Below are positions 45,239 to 57,672 of a DNA stretch of 64,000 bases, piece by piece; positions within the stretch are counted from its first letter, which is position 1; each line of letters opens with the position of its first letter. The stretch comes from Margaritifera margaritifera (Eukaryota; Mollusca; Bivalvia; Unionida; Margaritiferidae). The notes under the pieces are model-generated. The model worked only from the letters and a program-made list of their open reading frames with translations, made no database searches and had not been told where the DNA came from. Made by a program: the position numbers and the translations under genes. The stretch lies in assembly GCA_029931535.1 (NCBI GenBank), contig JAQPZY010001664.1, positions 4,370,501-4,434,500 of the forward strand. Direction: 5' to 3'.

Positions 45239-45450
45239 ATCTCGATGTTATAGGCACTGAATGCAATCTGTTTATCTCGATGTTATAGACGTTAAATGCA
45301 ATCTGTTTATCTCGATGTTATAGGCATTGAATGTAATCTGTTTATCTCGATGTTATAGGCATTGAATGCAATCTATTTATCTCGATGTTATAGGCGTTTA
45401 ATGCAATCTGTTTATCTTGATCTTATAGGCATTGAATGCAATCTGTTTAT
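45239..45450. repeat. 35-bp minisatellite, right part
   Basis: About six units continuing the array interrupted at 38612; the first base quartet, ATCT, is the target duplication. Confidence 0.95.
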
Positions 45451-45984
45451 CAGCATCTTTCTTAAATACGTTGCAGAATATCTTTTTGGAAGTTTGAAAT
45501 GGACCAATCAAAGCATTTTTATTCTTTTCGATGTTGTTTTGTAACAGAACTAGCCGTAACTAGGGTTGCACATTTTGGGGAATATTCAGAGGTGGAAACT
45601 TTCCGTGGGAATTAACGGGAATATATGGGAATTAACGGAAATATATGCAAATTAATATTAATACCATTTAAATGTAGATGTTTTTTGCATTTGATATATT
45701 TACCATATCAAATGGAGACAGAAACATAAACCTTTTACCTTATCATAAGTAGACATAATTGCAAATGATTCAATCCTTCCAATAGAAATATATAAAAAAA
45801 CAATTTAGTTACGAATTGAACTTAATAAAATGAGTTGACTCTTCACATGGGATGATTTCACTGAACAACAAAAGAAAGGGAATATTGAATGATCCCCAGT
45901 GATCCATCGCATCTCCCAAAAAACGTTTTCAACATACATCTGTAAAATGATAGTCTAGAAACTAAAGCTTTGGTTGTCTTCCTC

Positions 45985-46568
45985 TCAGGCTTCCATGTCT
46001 TCTTCCTGGACCTCCTCAATGTCCACCTCTTGAACATCAGACTCTGAGGCCTCATCTTCACTGTCACTTTCCAACCTTGTTGAGGATGGCTCGTTGTCAG
46101 GCTCAAAAAGCCTCAAATTTGCCCGGATGGCCACCAATTTTTCAACCCTTGTATTGGTCAGCCTGTTGCGTGCTTTGGTGTGTGTGTTCCCAAACAAGGA
46201 CCAGTTGCGCTCTGATTAGGAGGAGGATGGATGCAACTGGGGAAAAAGCCTCAGATCCACAAAGTCCCTTCCAGCAGGTGGCTGATGAGATCTGTTAGCA
46301 CGACTGCCACATTGCATCTCCATACCAAAGCCTTTGCTTGGAAGTGTACTTCGCCATATAGCCAAGAACCTTGCCCTCATCCAGGCCAAGGTGGCGAGAC
46401 ACGGTAGTGATGACACCATAGGCCTTGTTGATCTCTGCACCAGACAGGATGCTCTTGCCAGCATACCTGGTGGTCCAACATGTACACTGCGGCGTGTATG
46501 GGCTTCAGGCAGAAGTCTTCACGCTTTTTGATGTATTTCAGAACTGCAGTTTCCTCTGCTTGGAGCAA
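45985..46568 (-). pseudogene. hAT transposase, C-terminal part, broken
   Basis: After a stop at the end of the catalytic part, text continues in changing - frames: LLQAEETAVLKYIKKREDF, then a frameshift, then ERNWSLFG and NTHTKARNRLTN, which is the C-terminal dimerisation region. A TAA lies just before the SERNW segment (about 46217). An acidic tail (SDSEDEASESDVQEVDIEEV) ends at 45985. Confidence 0.8.
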
Positions 46569-46595
46569 CAGTGAAGTGGGCAGGGCAGTACGGAT

Positions 46596-47564
46596 TTATT
46601 CTCTTATATCTGCAAACAGAGTCTGAACATCAGACAGGATGGCATTGTCTCCCTCAATCCGTGCAATGGCTACTGCTATAAGTTTCAGGAGTTTCAGGCT
46701 GCTTACCACTTTCTCCCAAAATACATCATCCAGGAGGATTCTCTTGATGGAGCTGTCCATATAGGCAGACTGTGATATGGCCCTTTCTTGGAGAGACTCC
46801 TTCCCCTCCAGGAGACTGTCAAACATGATGACAACACCACCCCAACGGGTGTTGCTGGGCAGCTTCAATGTGGTGCTCTTATTCTTCTCACTTTGCTTGG
46901 TGAGGTAGATTGCTGCTATAACTTGATGACCCTTCACATTCCTAACCATTTCCTTGGCTCTCTTGTAGAGTGTATCCATTGTTTTCAGTGCCATGATGTC
47001 CTTGAGGAGCAGATTCAATGCATGAGCAGCACAGCCAATGGGTATGATGCGAGGATAGGACTCCTCCACTTTAGACCAAGCAGCCTTCATGTTCGCAGCA
47101 TTGTCTGTCACCAGTGCAAATACCTTCTGTGGTCCAAGGTCATTGATGACTGCCTTCAGCTCATCTGCAATGTAGAGACCGGTGTGTCTGTTGTCCCTTG
47201 TGTCTGTGCTCTTGTAGAATACTGGTTGAGGGGTGGAGATGATGTAGTTAATTATTCCTTGCCCACGAACATTCGACCACCTATCAGAGATGATTGCAAT
47301 ACAGTCTGCTTTTTCTATGATTTGCTTGACCTTCACTTGAACTCTGTTGAACTCTTCATCCAGCAAATGAGTAGAAAAAGCATGTCTGGTTGGAGGGGTG
47401 TATGCTGGGCGAAGAACATTCAGAAATCTCTTCCAATACACATTGCCTGTGAGCATCAGAGGTGGACCAGTTGCATACACAGCTCGAGCAAGACATTCAT
47501 CAGCATTTCTCTGACTACGTTCCTCCATTGAGTAAAAAAAAACTTCTGATTCTAGGAGGAGCAT
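46596..47564 (-). pseudogene. hAT transposase, catalytic part
   Basis: An open stretch of 322 codons with hAT landmarks: CIAIISDRWSNVRG (first Asp), FALVTDNAANMKAAW (second Asp), IGCAAHALNLLLKD (C-x2-H) and NTRWGG. It ends early at a TAA after LFADIRE, where intact relatives continue. It overlaps the BED-finger frame, so a frameshift separates the two. Confidence 0.9.
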
Positions 47565-47808
47565 GAGCTATTGCTATCGATAAGGTGTCTGATTCATCAT
47601 TTTCACCTCGAATAGAAGTAGAGGGACTTTTGTCAGAGGTTGCTTGTTGTGAACGCTGAGGGAACTTTATGCACTTGGCCAGATGATTCTGCATCTTTGT
47701 TGCATTATTCACATATGATTTGGCACAGTATTTGCAAATGTACACAGCTTTTCCTTCTACATTAGCTGCAGTGAAATGTCTCCACACATCAGATAGTGCC
47801 TGTGGCAT
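47515..47808 (-). pseudogene. hAT transposase, BED zinc-finger part
   Basis: It starts MPQALSDVWRHFTA and contains CKYC ... HLAKC, the Cys/His set of a BED finger that binds transposon ends. Its frame runs out at 47515 instead of continuing into the catalytic part. Confidence 0.85.
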
Positions 47809-48505
47809 TTTCCTATAACGATTAGAAAAAAATGAGTAAAAAAAACCAAATAGAATTCCATGTACAGATAAATAGTTAAGCAGTTAGATTAAACAACTCC
47901 TTTGTAAGATAAATGTTTTAAAATGAAACATGTATGGAAACAGGTGAATTAACACTCCTCAGTTAGCAGGCTCAAGCAAGCTAAAACCCAAATGGAAGCA
48001 AAAACTAACTAGCAGAAATTGTTAACAAGTTAGAAATGATTTAAACACATTTTGCTGTAGGCTACTATTTACTAGTTAACAAAAAATCATGTATGTCATA
48101 TAAAATATATTCACCCCACCCAGTATTGTAATCAAAACTTACCAGAAAGCATGTAGTCCTTGGCTCAGACGGTGTAGTAGAGTGGGATCAATAGCATCTC
48201 ATTAGTGTGCAAGATCTTGAGAATCAGCTGTACATGTGATGGAAGAGTGCACTGCACATGTGACGGAAGAAGGCACTGTGCATGCAGAGGGTTGCAATTC
48301 CATTGAATTGGGGATAGTTTAACCAAAATATGCCACAAGACCTCGAATTGCCGTATGTGTATCCCACAAAAAAGGTTCACTGTTATAAGCTAACTTTTTT
48401 GATGAATTTAAGCAAAATTCCCCAAATTCCAGGGCTTAACTTCCCATGGAAAATTTCCGGAAATTTACCTGAAAGTTTCCGACCCTTTGCAACCCTAGCC
48501 GTAAC

Positions 48506-49009
<504 letters not shown>

Positions 49010-49032
49010 GCGAGTGATTTACCACCTTCTGT

Positions 49033-50230
49033 TTACTCGTAGACCGTAACCTGTTCTTGGCTATGGCTATGAAGTCTAGAGATAGTTTGGATCGATCGGA
49101 AGGACATGTAACTTTTGCTGATCCTGCATGCAGATCCTAAGGCTAAGACAGCAGATTCAGCGAATTTCTGTCCATGGTATCTGAATGTTTCAGAGATCAT
49201 GGAGCGGTAGTCCTTGATCGTGATGGGTTCTAACCTTTCTCCTTGAAGATCAAGAAACAAAAACTAGTAAGTAGAGAGATTGAGGCTTACAAGGGGACAA
49301 TGTTGAGGACCTTGCATCAAAAACGCGCCACATTCCCTCATATGCGTTTAAAGTAGAAGGCTCTCTAGCTCGTGAGATCCTCTCCACGATCGAAGAGTCA
49401 AATTAAATTCCTTCTTGCGCTAGGCACTCCTGATAAAAGCCTAGCGTGTAGTAGGAGCCTGTTGTGGCAGGAACTGAAAACTTGCGATCGATGTTGCTTG
49501 AGCAGATTGGAAGACGCGGGAATTGTACTGGGATACTCTATCGAAACTGACCTGAACAGGGTGACGACGCAGTTGATGCTCTTCGTAAAATCGCATGGAC
49601 TGAGGTTAGGACCGAATGCGACCCCACGAAACATATGTAGTTCCTGGGAACCCAAAACGAAAGAACTTGCGATAAAATGGAAGGATAACGATATGAAAGT
49701 ATGTGTCGTTCAGATCTAGACTGAATGCACACCCTTGTGACTCAAGGCTTTACAGACCTTGCCGTCTCCATTTTGAACTTCGGCGCGGCTATGTAATAGG
49801 ACAGTCGGCTGAGGTCTCTAACCGGTCTGAGCTTTCCGTTGCTATTTGGGTACTAGAAGAAGCCTGGATTAGAACCCCAGAGAGTGTAGAGTAGATCTCC
49901 TGTAAAATTTCCGCTTTCTCTTGATCAAACGGAACCTCCATCATGGAAGGTGACGACGAAAAGGGAACGTTTTGGATAAACGAAATCCGAAGCCCCTCCG
50001 AAACAACATGGATCGGCCATTCGTTTGGAGGAAAAAGGTCTATTCAAACCTATCGATTATGAAGAAGTCTGGTGCCCACAGGCAGGTTGTCTGCCAACGT
50101 TGAGTGTGGCTTCCTATCGCTTTTTTATGCTGCCTCCGAAACTGAGGGGCCTGCTGCCGCCTAAAGTTGGGCTGCGTTTAAAAAAGGATTTAGACTCATC
50201 ATTTTGGCAATCATCGGGAAAAAAATGAGA
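49033..50230 (-). pseudogene. DIRS-like (tyrosine-recombinase) retroelement remnant
   Basis: Reading the - strand from 50230 downwards gives pieces of a DIRS/Ngaro-type pol. SLDLNDTYFHIVILPFYRKF matches the reverse-transcriptase phrase usually written D(L)xDAYFHIPI, and is followed by RFGFPGTTYV. After several stops, LQGERLEPITIKDYRSMISE (about 49190-49255) resembles the start of a tyrosine recombinase. No YxDD box or intact frame remains. Family assignment rests on motif recall. Confidence 0.55.
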
Positions 50231-51341
50231 GAGAGAGGGATGAGAAAAAGAAGAAGAAGATGAAGATGAAGAATATTGAAAAATAAGTCATCTCTTTTGT
50301 TAGGGTGCATAAATGTGAACACAAGGCAGATATCTTCATTAAACCTTTGCTTAATAGATACGCCGAGATCGTGCCTCTGCATTTGAATGTACAGTATTTT
50401 CGTCATTCTTTCCAATAATTGTCATCCTTTGTTTTCTTTTTCTCTCGATCTACCGATGAGTGCATTGACTGTAGGTCTACCATTAGTTACTTCAATTTTT
50501 TACAATTTCATATGCTCACTGTTCATTTAATAACCTATCGCAAATTCCCATCACTATAATCTGTATTTTAGCTAGTTCTTTGTTCGAGTAGTACGTCACT
50601 TACCTCTGTAGGCATGGTTCTATTTTGCCGTGTGAACTTTAGTGTGTGACTATCTACTCCGCCAATTCCGGCGAATTCCACTTTATCCCTGTATTACCAC
50701 ATCGAACTATTTCCGAGATGGAATTTCTTAGAAAAACCACGAGGTGTTCCGATTGGTAAATGGCAAGACATAGGACTGGTATAATTTTTCTGCCAGCGAC
50801 AGCGTTAAGAATGTTAAAGTTTTTGTAAGTCATATATCTTCGGCATCAGTTGCTGTATTGAACTGAAACTATATGCCTATAGTTTGTACCTACATAATGC
50901 AGGGTTCCAGAGGTCTCACTCGTGTCATCATATCGCTATTCACCTGTGAGACATTGCACTCCATTAAATACTTGTAGTTGTTTTATTTGGTACTTATTCT
51001 TCATTTCATGTTTATCAGTTTGAGTATAAAGTTAGATTTCTCGTACAAATTTTGATGGAATTATCACCTAATTGAACTAAAAGTCTTAAATTGTACTTGA
51101 ATGGGAAAATTAAGACATTTTACAAAGGCATCTCTGATTAGCATTCTACATTTCAAAGAAATTACATGAAAGTGGAATCGACTTATGACAAACTCTGGCT
51201 TTAATGAATTTCTACATCAGACAAAGTATTTTTTTTATCAGTTTTTTAACTAACAAATTTGACTGTTCTCCGTCGGCTCATTTTAAGCTTCTTATTCAAG
51301 CGCTTTCAAACAGCGCGGATATTGTGATATGACCAACCTTT
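50231..51341. other. Unassigned DNA
   Basis: A short GAA/GAT-rich patch at 50222-50275; otherwise no gene or repeat recognised. Confidence 0.5.
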
Positions 51342-51706
51342 GCAAGCTACGGGCGATAATCCGCTACGCACCTTTATCACCCGTGGACGCCTGCGCGGAG
51401 ATTTCATCGCTTCACATGAATATGCATCGACCTGCTTGAACTAATCACTTCGAGCGCGAGTAAAATTGACTCACGATTTTGACACAACATGGCCTTTCCC
51501 GCTTTTGGAATGAGCCAATCAAAGTTTTCTCTTCCAAGCACAGTCACTTATCCATCGATAAAACGGACACTTTCATTGAAGTGTACGAGCTTATTCCACT
51601 GCGTTGTTCATAACGTATCGGGCATTTTTGTTTATGAATACTCATGAGAGACAGGAAATCTCAGCACAGGCAGCCACGGGCTTAGCGGATTATCGCCCGT
51701 AGCTTG
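51342..51706 (+). mobile_element. Foldback MITE, copy B
   Basis: About 365 bp. The left end GCAAGCTACGGGCGATAATC is repeated inverted at the right end (GATTATCGCCCGTAGCTTG on +). The interior ('caatcaaagttttctcttcc', 'aagcacagtcact') matches the reverse complement of the interior of copy A at 2635-3004. Confidence 0.85.
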
Positions 51707-52794
51707 AGACGATGGATATGGCCCGTCCGTACCTACGTGTGGAACGTCTTTGAATTCCTCCTACACCATTAAAGCCAGATACAACGATCTTGGGTCAGTG
51801 ATAGTCCTATGGTGTGGAACCGCTGCAGTGAAATTCCTATTGTATGCATTAACAACTTAAGCAATTACATCCAAATACATGTGAGGAAGGGTGCAAACAA
51901 ATTAGACGGTTCAAAATAAATAAAAAAAGGAAGAAATAAGTAAAATGTAAGATAAGGAACTAAAAGTATGCAGTCAAACAGCATGTCGCCAAGTTTCTCC
52001 AGCTGCTTGATTTTCAACCTCTCTCTAATACATCTCATAATATCCAACACCCACCCCCGCCCCTTCCACTCCAATAATTTGGAAAAATGTCAAAATTCTA
52101 GTCCCATTTATCTAATCTATCTCATAATATCCACACACACACACACACACACGTTCTTCTTCAATAACTTAGAAGTATTTCAAAATTCTTGTCTTTCCGT
52201 TGTGTATATTTAGCAGCTGTATCACAAAAATCTTAAAAGTTCCATTTATAACGATGTGGTGTTTCATTGGCACTACACACGTACCTATGGACAGACGGTA
52301 TCACTTCCTTGCTGATGTTTCTTCGTACAGCGAATACACTTGGAGCAAAGAAAATCATTTCCAGATTCTAAGTCAAATTTGATCAGAAGTGATTCTTTGA
52401 GTTAATATGAGAAAAATAGTTCCACTATAATAGTGTGATTGAGAGTTGTATTGCCCGACAAGCTTGTATCAAGCTAACATAATACAGGGGAAGTAACGAT
52501 GACAGAAGTAGTATAATTATATATAATAGTTGTTTCTCTTGGTACATCGCTAATTTTTTGCTTTTCAAAGCAATACCTTCATAAACAATAATAATATTGA
52601 TACTTCAGAAAAGTACCAACAGATGAGTGAAATTACATGAAACAAAGTTGCTACCGTATTTCCCATCCACGAAATAAATCCAAATTAAAGATTTCTCTTG
52701 ATTCAAGCTTATACAAAAAATATGATCTGTGCTGTGAGCGAATCAACAAGACTTTTGTTAAAAGTGTCGTTAAAACCAACAAACCAAACCTTTA
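51707..52794. other. Unassigned DNA with a CA microsatellite
   Basis: Only a (CA)n run at 52132-52152 stands out. The short ORFs here have no motif. Confidence 0.5.
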
Positions 52795-52798
52795 CTGC

Positions 52799-53551
52799 TG
52801 TTACGACTCTATGGTCTAAGAAAAATGTAACTGAAAGAAAGTGAAACCAACAAATCAAGTAAAAAATCAACAAGCAATTTATTACTAGATAATTAAAATG
52901 AAAAATCAAAAAGTCACTTACAGTAATGTGTTTTGAAATCCTTATAATCCAATAAGAATGATTGTTCTAATCACAAGTCCTAAATATAGAATGTTCCGAA
53001 TTCACGGCTGTGTCCTTGAATGTTATGATGTGCTAATGGTCTCCAAAGTCCTGATGTACTAGAAATCTTGATCTGCTGATGTCAAAATGAAGTATTCCAA
53101 AATATCTGAATAAGTTCACTTAAATTCCAAAATCATCAATTAAAAATCCAAAATCCAAAAGTTTATGAGCACTGTTATAATCCAATTAATATTTAAAATA
53201 ATTCCTCTCTTAGAACTTGGAATGAATTTTCACAACTGTAATAGCTCTTTACAAGACTGATGGTAATGTCAAAACTGAATAAATGTCCACCAAACATGGT
53301 ATATATAAAGATTGGTCACATGACAGAATGTTCTAGAATGTGTGTCATCTTAATGGAATTTTACTTGTAAACAAAAATTAAACCTTGACCTTCAAATTGA
53401 GAAAACATATTGATCAAAATAACCTAATTCAAGGACACTAGTTAAACATGTTTTTCCTGATAAACATACAGATTTAAGCAAATATTAAAGTGAAGAAACA
53501 TTTATAATTTCCTAAAATATTTATAATATTATATAAGCATCATACATAACA
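52799..53551 (-). mobile_element. Solo LTR of the Gmr1-like family
   Basis: 753 bp, same ends (TGTTACG...ATAACA) as the LTRs at 38613 and 44486, flanked by CTGC at 52795-52798 and 53552-53555. It has more differences (small indels and substitutions) than the paired LTRs have between themselves, so it is older. It presumably arose by recombination between the two LTRs of a full element. Orientation matches the complete element. Confidence 0.96.
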
Positions 53552-53555
53552 CTGC

Positions 53556-55016
53556 GCATGAAGAGAATGCATTATGAGGAGATCATTGATAAAAAAAGAT
53601 CTTGTCGGGTACAATGTCCTCTTTATATCATACGTGTCGAGTAAATCAAGATGCACCGCGCCCATTTATCCTTGTTCTCTGCTTCATATGCTCCCTCTCT
53701 CAGTACACCGCTACACCATTCAACGGAAGACAGATTTTACTAGTTACCGGTCTATGATATTCGTTTGCCAGGTACTTGTGAACATTCCTCATCAATCATT
53801 TGATGCAAAAAGTTAAATACTGTCTGGCACACTGTTCAATTTATATTGTGCTTATTGGGTACATCATTATAGTCAACCATTCTTGTATGAAGTTGAGAAA
53901 GACAGGCTAATATCGAAGTACTCTTTTGCTTCAAAATATCAAAACAGCCCATAAGTCCCCGTATCTGATTTCTCAAATCAAATAAAGAAGAGGCTGTCGC
54001 GTCTTCTAATTACCTTAATGACTAATACAGAGACAATGCTGCTCAATTTATGGATTCGATCCAACGAATTTCCGCCGAGTAACATCTTGCTCTGTGAAAA
54101 CATTCACTGTTCAACCATTCGTTCAACTGTGTGGATTCGTTGTTATAATATGCGGTGATCATAAGTTGATAAATATGTTTCGACACCGACTTTTCTTACA
54201 TCTCATCTTTGTTATGAATTACTTTTTGGTGTTCGGCTTATATTGAGATGTTTAAAAAGTGTTTGCCTATGGAAATAAAATCGTGCGAAAGAAACGAGGA
54301 CCTATGCATTTAATATAGAGATAAAGCTACTTACTTGAGTATATAAGAGTGTCCCCACTTGGAGAGTACCCAATCTCATATCAAATATCACAAAGAAACT
54401 CAGATTTATTTACAATACATTTATTTACAAATGATTTCTCTTCAATAGACTTACTCTGGATAAACAAGTTTTGGGGTTTTCCCTTAGGCAAGACACGTAA
54501 CACCGGTACAAACAAAGGCTATTTCACATAGTTTTGATTGTACAATATGCGACCTAGCGTTCATATTCGTAAGTCTGGATTCACTCCCTAATAGCGAAAT
54601 ATAAATCCAAATCGGTTCTAAGTCACAGGACTGCTTTGGGAGTCGAAGAACTTTAATTACACCTCTTTCATTTTTTGTTTAAAAATGTGATTGAGTAGAT
54701 TGAAGTAATGATTTTGCTAACACTGGAGAAAACGATGACGCAGTACGTCTACATGAAGATCACGTTTACATATTTAATGAGAAGTTTTAAACACACGATT
54801 GAATAATGTTTTATTCGCTTCAGTTCATATCAGGATTTTAAACATTTTGAACTTTATTCCCTCTTTTTTGCACGTGAGAACATGATGGGTTGAAAGATAC
54901 ATCTTCGTGTCTAATACAAGTAATCCAATGTCCTTCAAACGGAACTGAAATGGCAGTCACAAAGGGAGAAACTGATCAGACTTTCACCTCCCATACAATA
55001 TTGGATACATTTCAGA
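53556..55016. other. Unassigned DNA
   Basis: A ~70-bp stretch at 54390-54460 ('acatttatttacaaatgatttctcttcaat') matches 56255-56330 in inverted orientation, a fragment of some dispersed repeat. No gene called. Confidence 0.5.
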
Positions 55017-55094
55017 ATACATACATACATACATACATACATACATACATACATACATACATACATACATACATACATACATACATACATACAT
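55017..55094. repeat. (ATAC)n microsatellite
   Basis: About 19 tetranucleotide units. Confidence 0.98.
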
Positions 55095-55334
55095 GATCGT
55101 CTTATCTTAAGAGACTAGCAAAACAAAAGCATATTGAGTAACCAAATTCGTGACAGAATTGATAGGTTTAATTAAAAGACTCCCTCTTATACAAGTCCGG
55201 AATGATATAGAAATCTCAACATAAATAATATATTTTTTTTTAATGTTTCATACAAATGGTTCTTTGACTATATATAAACCTTTAAACTGTAGTAATATAA
55301 ACAAAGTAGCTCATCAACACTAAAAAGGATGATG
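55095..55334. other. Unassigned DNA
   Basis: Nothing recognised. Confidence 0.5.
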
Positions 55335-55525
55335 CGGTTTGGTTTGGTTTGGTGTTTAACGGCATAGCAACACAAGTAGGTTATTTAGTGCCGGTCAGTT
55401 GGAGTAAAGGCCCTTGCCCAGTGACAGACCAAGGTAGCAGCTGAGGCTGATCTAATAGTAGCATTAGAACCCGCAGCCTTACTGTCACGGGTCTTGCACG
55501 TTAACCACTGAGCCATCGCGGCTCC
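55335..55525 (-). mobile_element. tRNA-derived SINE
   Basis: On the - strand it begins GGAGCCGCGATGGCTCAGTG, with an A-box-like TGGCTCAGTGG at 55505-55515 and a B-box-like GGTTCTAATGC at 55461-55471. The body ends in GCCGTTAAACACCAAACCAA. This is the layout of a tRNA-headed SINE. No clear target duplication seen. Confidence 0.8.
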
Positions 55526-56525
55526 TGTCTTTATTAGTCATCTGATACGACGGCCCATTCTACATCTAGAATCGTCCCGGGGGGTGGGCCTGACGGCTGC
55601 TGAGAGTCATCTATATAATTAGTGTTGTAAGTTTTCTGAATTAGTGTTTAGCTCAACCCCCCCCCCCCTCCCGCACTATTGTTAATATCACGTGCTGAGC
55701 ATGTTTTTATATCTGCTTTCAACAGCCCATGCCCATAGCACGTTTTTAAATCCATTTTCTATGATGTACAAACACATGATATTTCAGTCATAGCGGTACA
55801 TATGCCCACAATGTGTGCAGGTGGCACGTGATAATTATAAGGTAACTTCCAGTCCGGACGCTAACCGGAAACGGAATACTGCATCACATTTCCTTCATTG
55901 TCACTTACTCCAGACCGATTATTTTTAAAACTTCACATTCGTCTAGACTCGCACGAAGTAGAGAAAGCGCGAGCGCATGTTCAATCAGTTATGTTGACAT
56001 TAAAAAAGTAAAATTGTTCGCTTTGTCACATTTCGAAGCCAAAGTACATAAAAGTATTTTTATTTAGAAATGTATTATTATTAATATTATTATGACTGAT
56101 TCTACTGTATTGCAAGCTTTCATACCTGACCACACATGAGCTCTGTCATGTTAATTTTCATCTACTTAGTGCTAGGCAGACGAATGTGAAGTTTTCAAAA
56201 GAATGGATCTGAAAACTGGGTTTAGGTTATAATGGTGAGGAAGGGAATCTGGTGCGATTGAAGAGAAATCATTTATAAATAAATGTATTATAGATAAATC
56301 GGAGTTTGTGACATCTGATGTGGAACTGGGGATTCTCTTTTTCATTATATATTTCATAATGAGATATTGAAATTTATCAGTGGAAGAAAAATTATATCGT
56401 CACAGTGGCGATATCCTTATGGAACTACTTTCTTTTTTCCATTTAGGAAGTATATCTGCCTTATGTATGTTATTCAGACCTGTATACCCATATTAAGGTC
56501 TATTTTATTTTGCTTCTTCTTTTCC

Positions 56526-56528
<3 letters not shown>
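55526..56528. other. Unassigned DNA
   Basis: Poly-C tract near 55659. 'aaaacttcacattcgtct' at about 55930 recurs in inverse near 56180, part of the dispersed fragment also seen at 54.4 kb. No gene called. Confidence 0.45.

Positions 56529-56602
<74 letters not shown>
56529..56602. repeat. (CT)n microsatellite
   Basis: About 37 CT units. Confidence 0.98.
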
Positions 56603-56606
<4 letters not shown>

Positions 56607-57472
56607 AGGAAAAATAGATCTTAAAAGGTGTCAACACTGTTGACCCTCTAGTATACACTTATGTAATCAATGAGAAGGCGCCATCAAGAATGCCTAAAAA
56701 TGAACCCCAAACAAAAAAATAAAGGCTTCAAATATTAACTTATTAATATTATTACTTTTCCACATGAATCAAGCAAATTGTCAGTGAATGAACTTACATG
56801 ACCTATTGCTATTCGACATTCTGTTTCACCCATGCAGTATCATACCTGTTACACTCAACGACAAACGGTACACATTTCTAAGAAAAAAAACTCTTGATCA
56901 CATATAACAATAAAATTGTTTAAGTAGCGATTTTAACTGTCGTTACAATCATAATCATGTATGAAAATGATGGAGAAATCAAGCACTGATTAGTGTCGAT
57001 TGCAACAGAAAGTAAGTGACAATCGAAATTTGGGTGCAGCGTCTGTTACTGAAATAGATTGAAAGCTTGCCAACACACAAAAATTCACGTCTGAATGTAG
57101 AAATAAACAAAAATAGAAACCAAAATCCTTACAACTAAACTCTCAATCATTAAAATGTGTTGTTTAATGATGTTGCGCTCTGAAGTCTGTTGGACCGTTC
57201 TGTCTTGTTGCTACAGTAATACCACCCCAGCAATGTTCCCTGTATCAATCCGCACAAGAAATGTGTTAACAAAAATAAAAAATCTCTTCATAATGGCTTT
57301 GTAAATTTTGAACTAGAATTTGAATATTGTAGACATATATATCTAATTGATAACTCCTTTACTTCTTTCTTATATCAAACATTCCGTTTCCATAAGGGTA
57401 TATGGCAATTTACATTAGCAGTATAGACCTGTTAGTGTCTATTTTACAGTGGAAATATAATCATAAATACAC
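56603..57472. other. Unassigned AT-rich DNA
   Basis: Nothing recognised. Confidence 0.5.
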
Positions 57473-57672
57473 CAAATGAGTGTATAAAAGGAGTATAAAA
57501 TGAGTGTATAAAATGAAAGTAAAAAATGAGTGTATAAAATGAGTGTAAAAAATGAAAGTAAAAAATGAGTGTATAAAATGAGTGTATAAAATGAGTGTAA
57601 AAAATGAGTGTATAAAATGAGTGTAAAAAATTTGTGTATAAAATGAATGTAAAAAATGAGTGTAAAAAATGC
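57473..57672. repeat. 12-13-bp tandem repeat
   Basis: Units alternate between AATGAGTGTATAA and AATGAGTGTAAA, about 15 in all. The antisense FLHSFYTLI-rich ORFs are artefacts. Confidence 0.95.

Larger units (their letters stand above)
45561..48497 (-). mobile_element. hAT transposon (ZBED type), decayed
   Basis: 2937 bp. The ends are TAGGGTTGCA and TGCAACCCTA, followed inward by related 'ggaaactttc' phrases. The 8-bp target duplication GCCGTAAC is at 45553-45560 and 48498-48505. The transposase lies on the - strand with several breaks. The 8-bp duplication and the BED finger both fit the hAT superfamily. Confidence 0.93.

Noticed and set aside
46788..47531. 247-codon + strand ORF
   Set aside because: It is the antisense shadow of the hAT transposase catalytic region, which carries all the recognisable motifs on the - strand.
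49372..49719. 115-codon + strand ORF
   Set aside because: Opposite strand of the DIRS-like remnant; the recognisable protein text is on the - strand.
55441..55525. Functional tRNA gene on the - strand
   Set aside because: B box deviates from consensus and a non-tRNA body follows; this is a SINE head.
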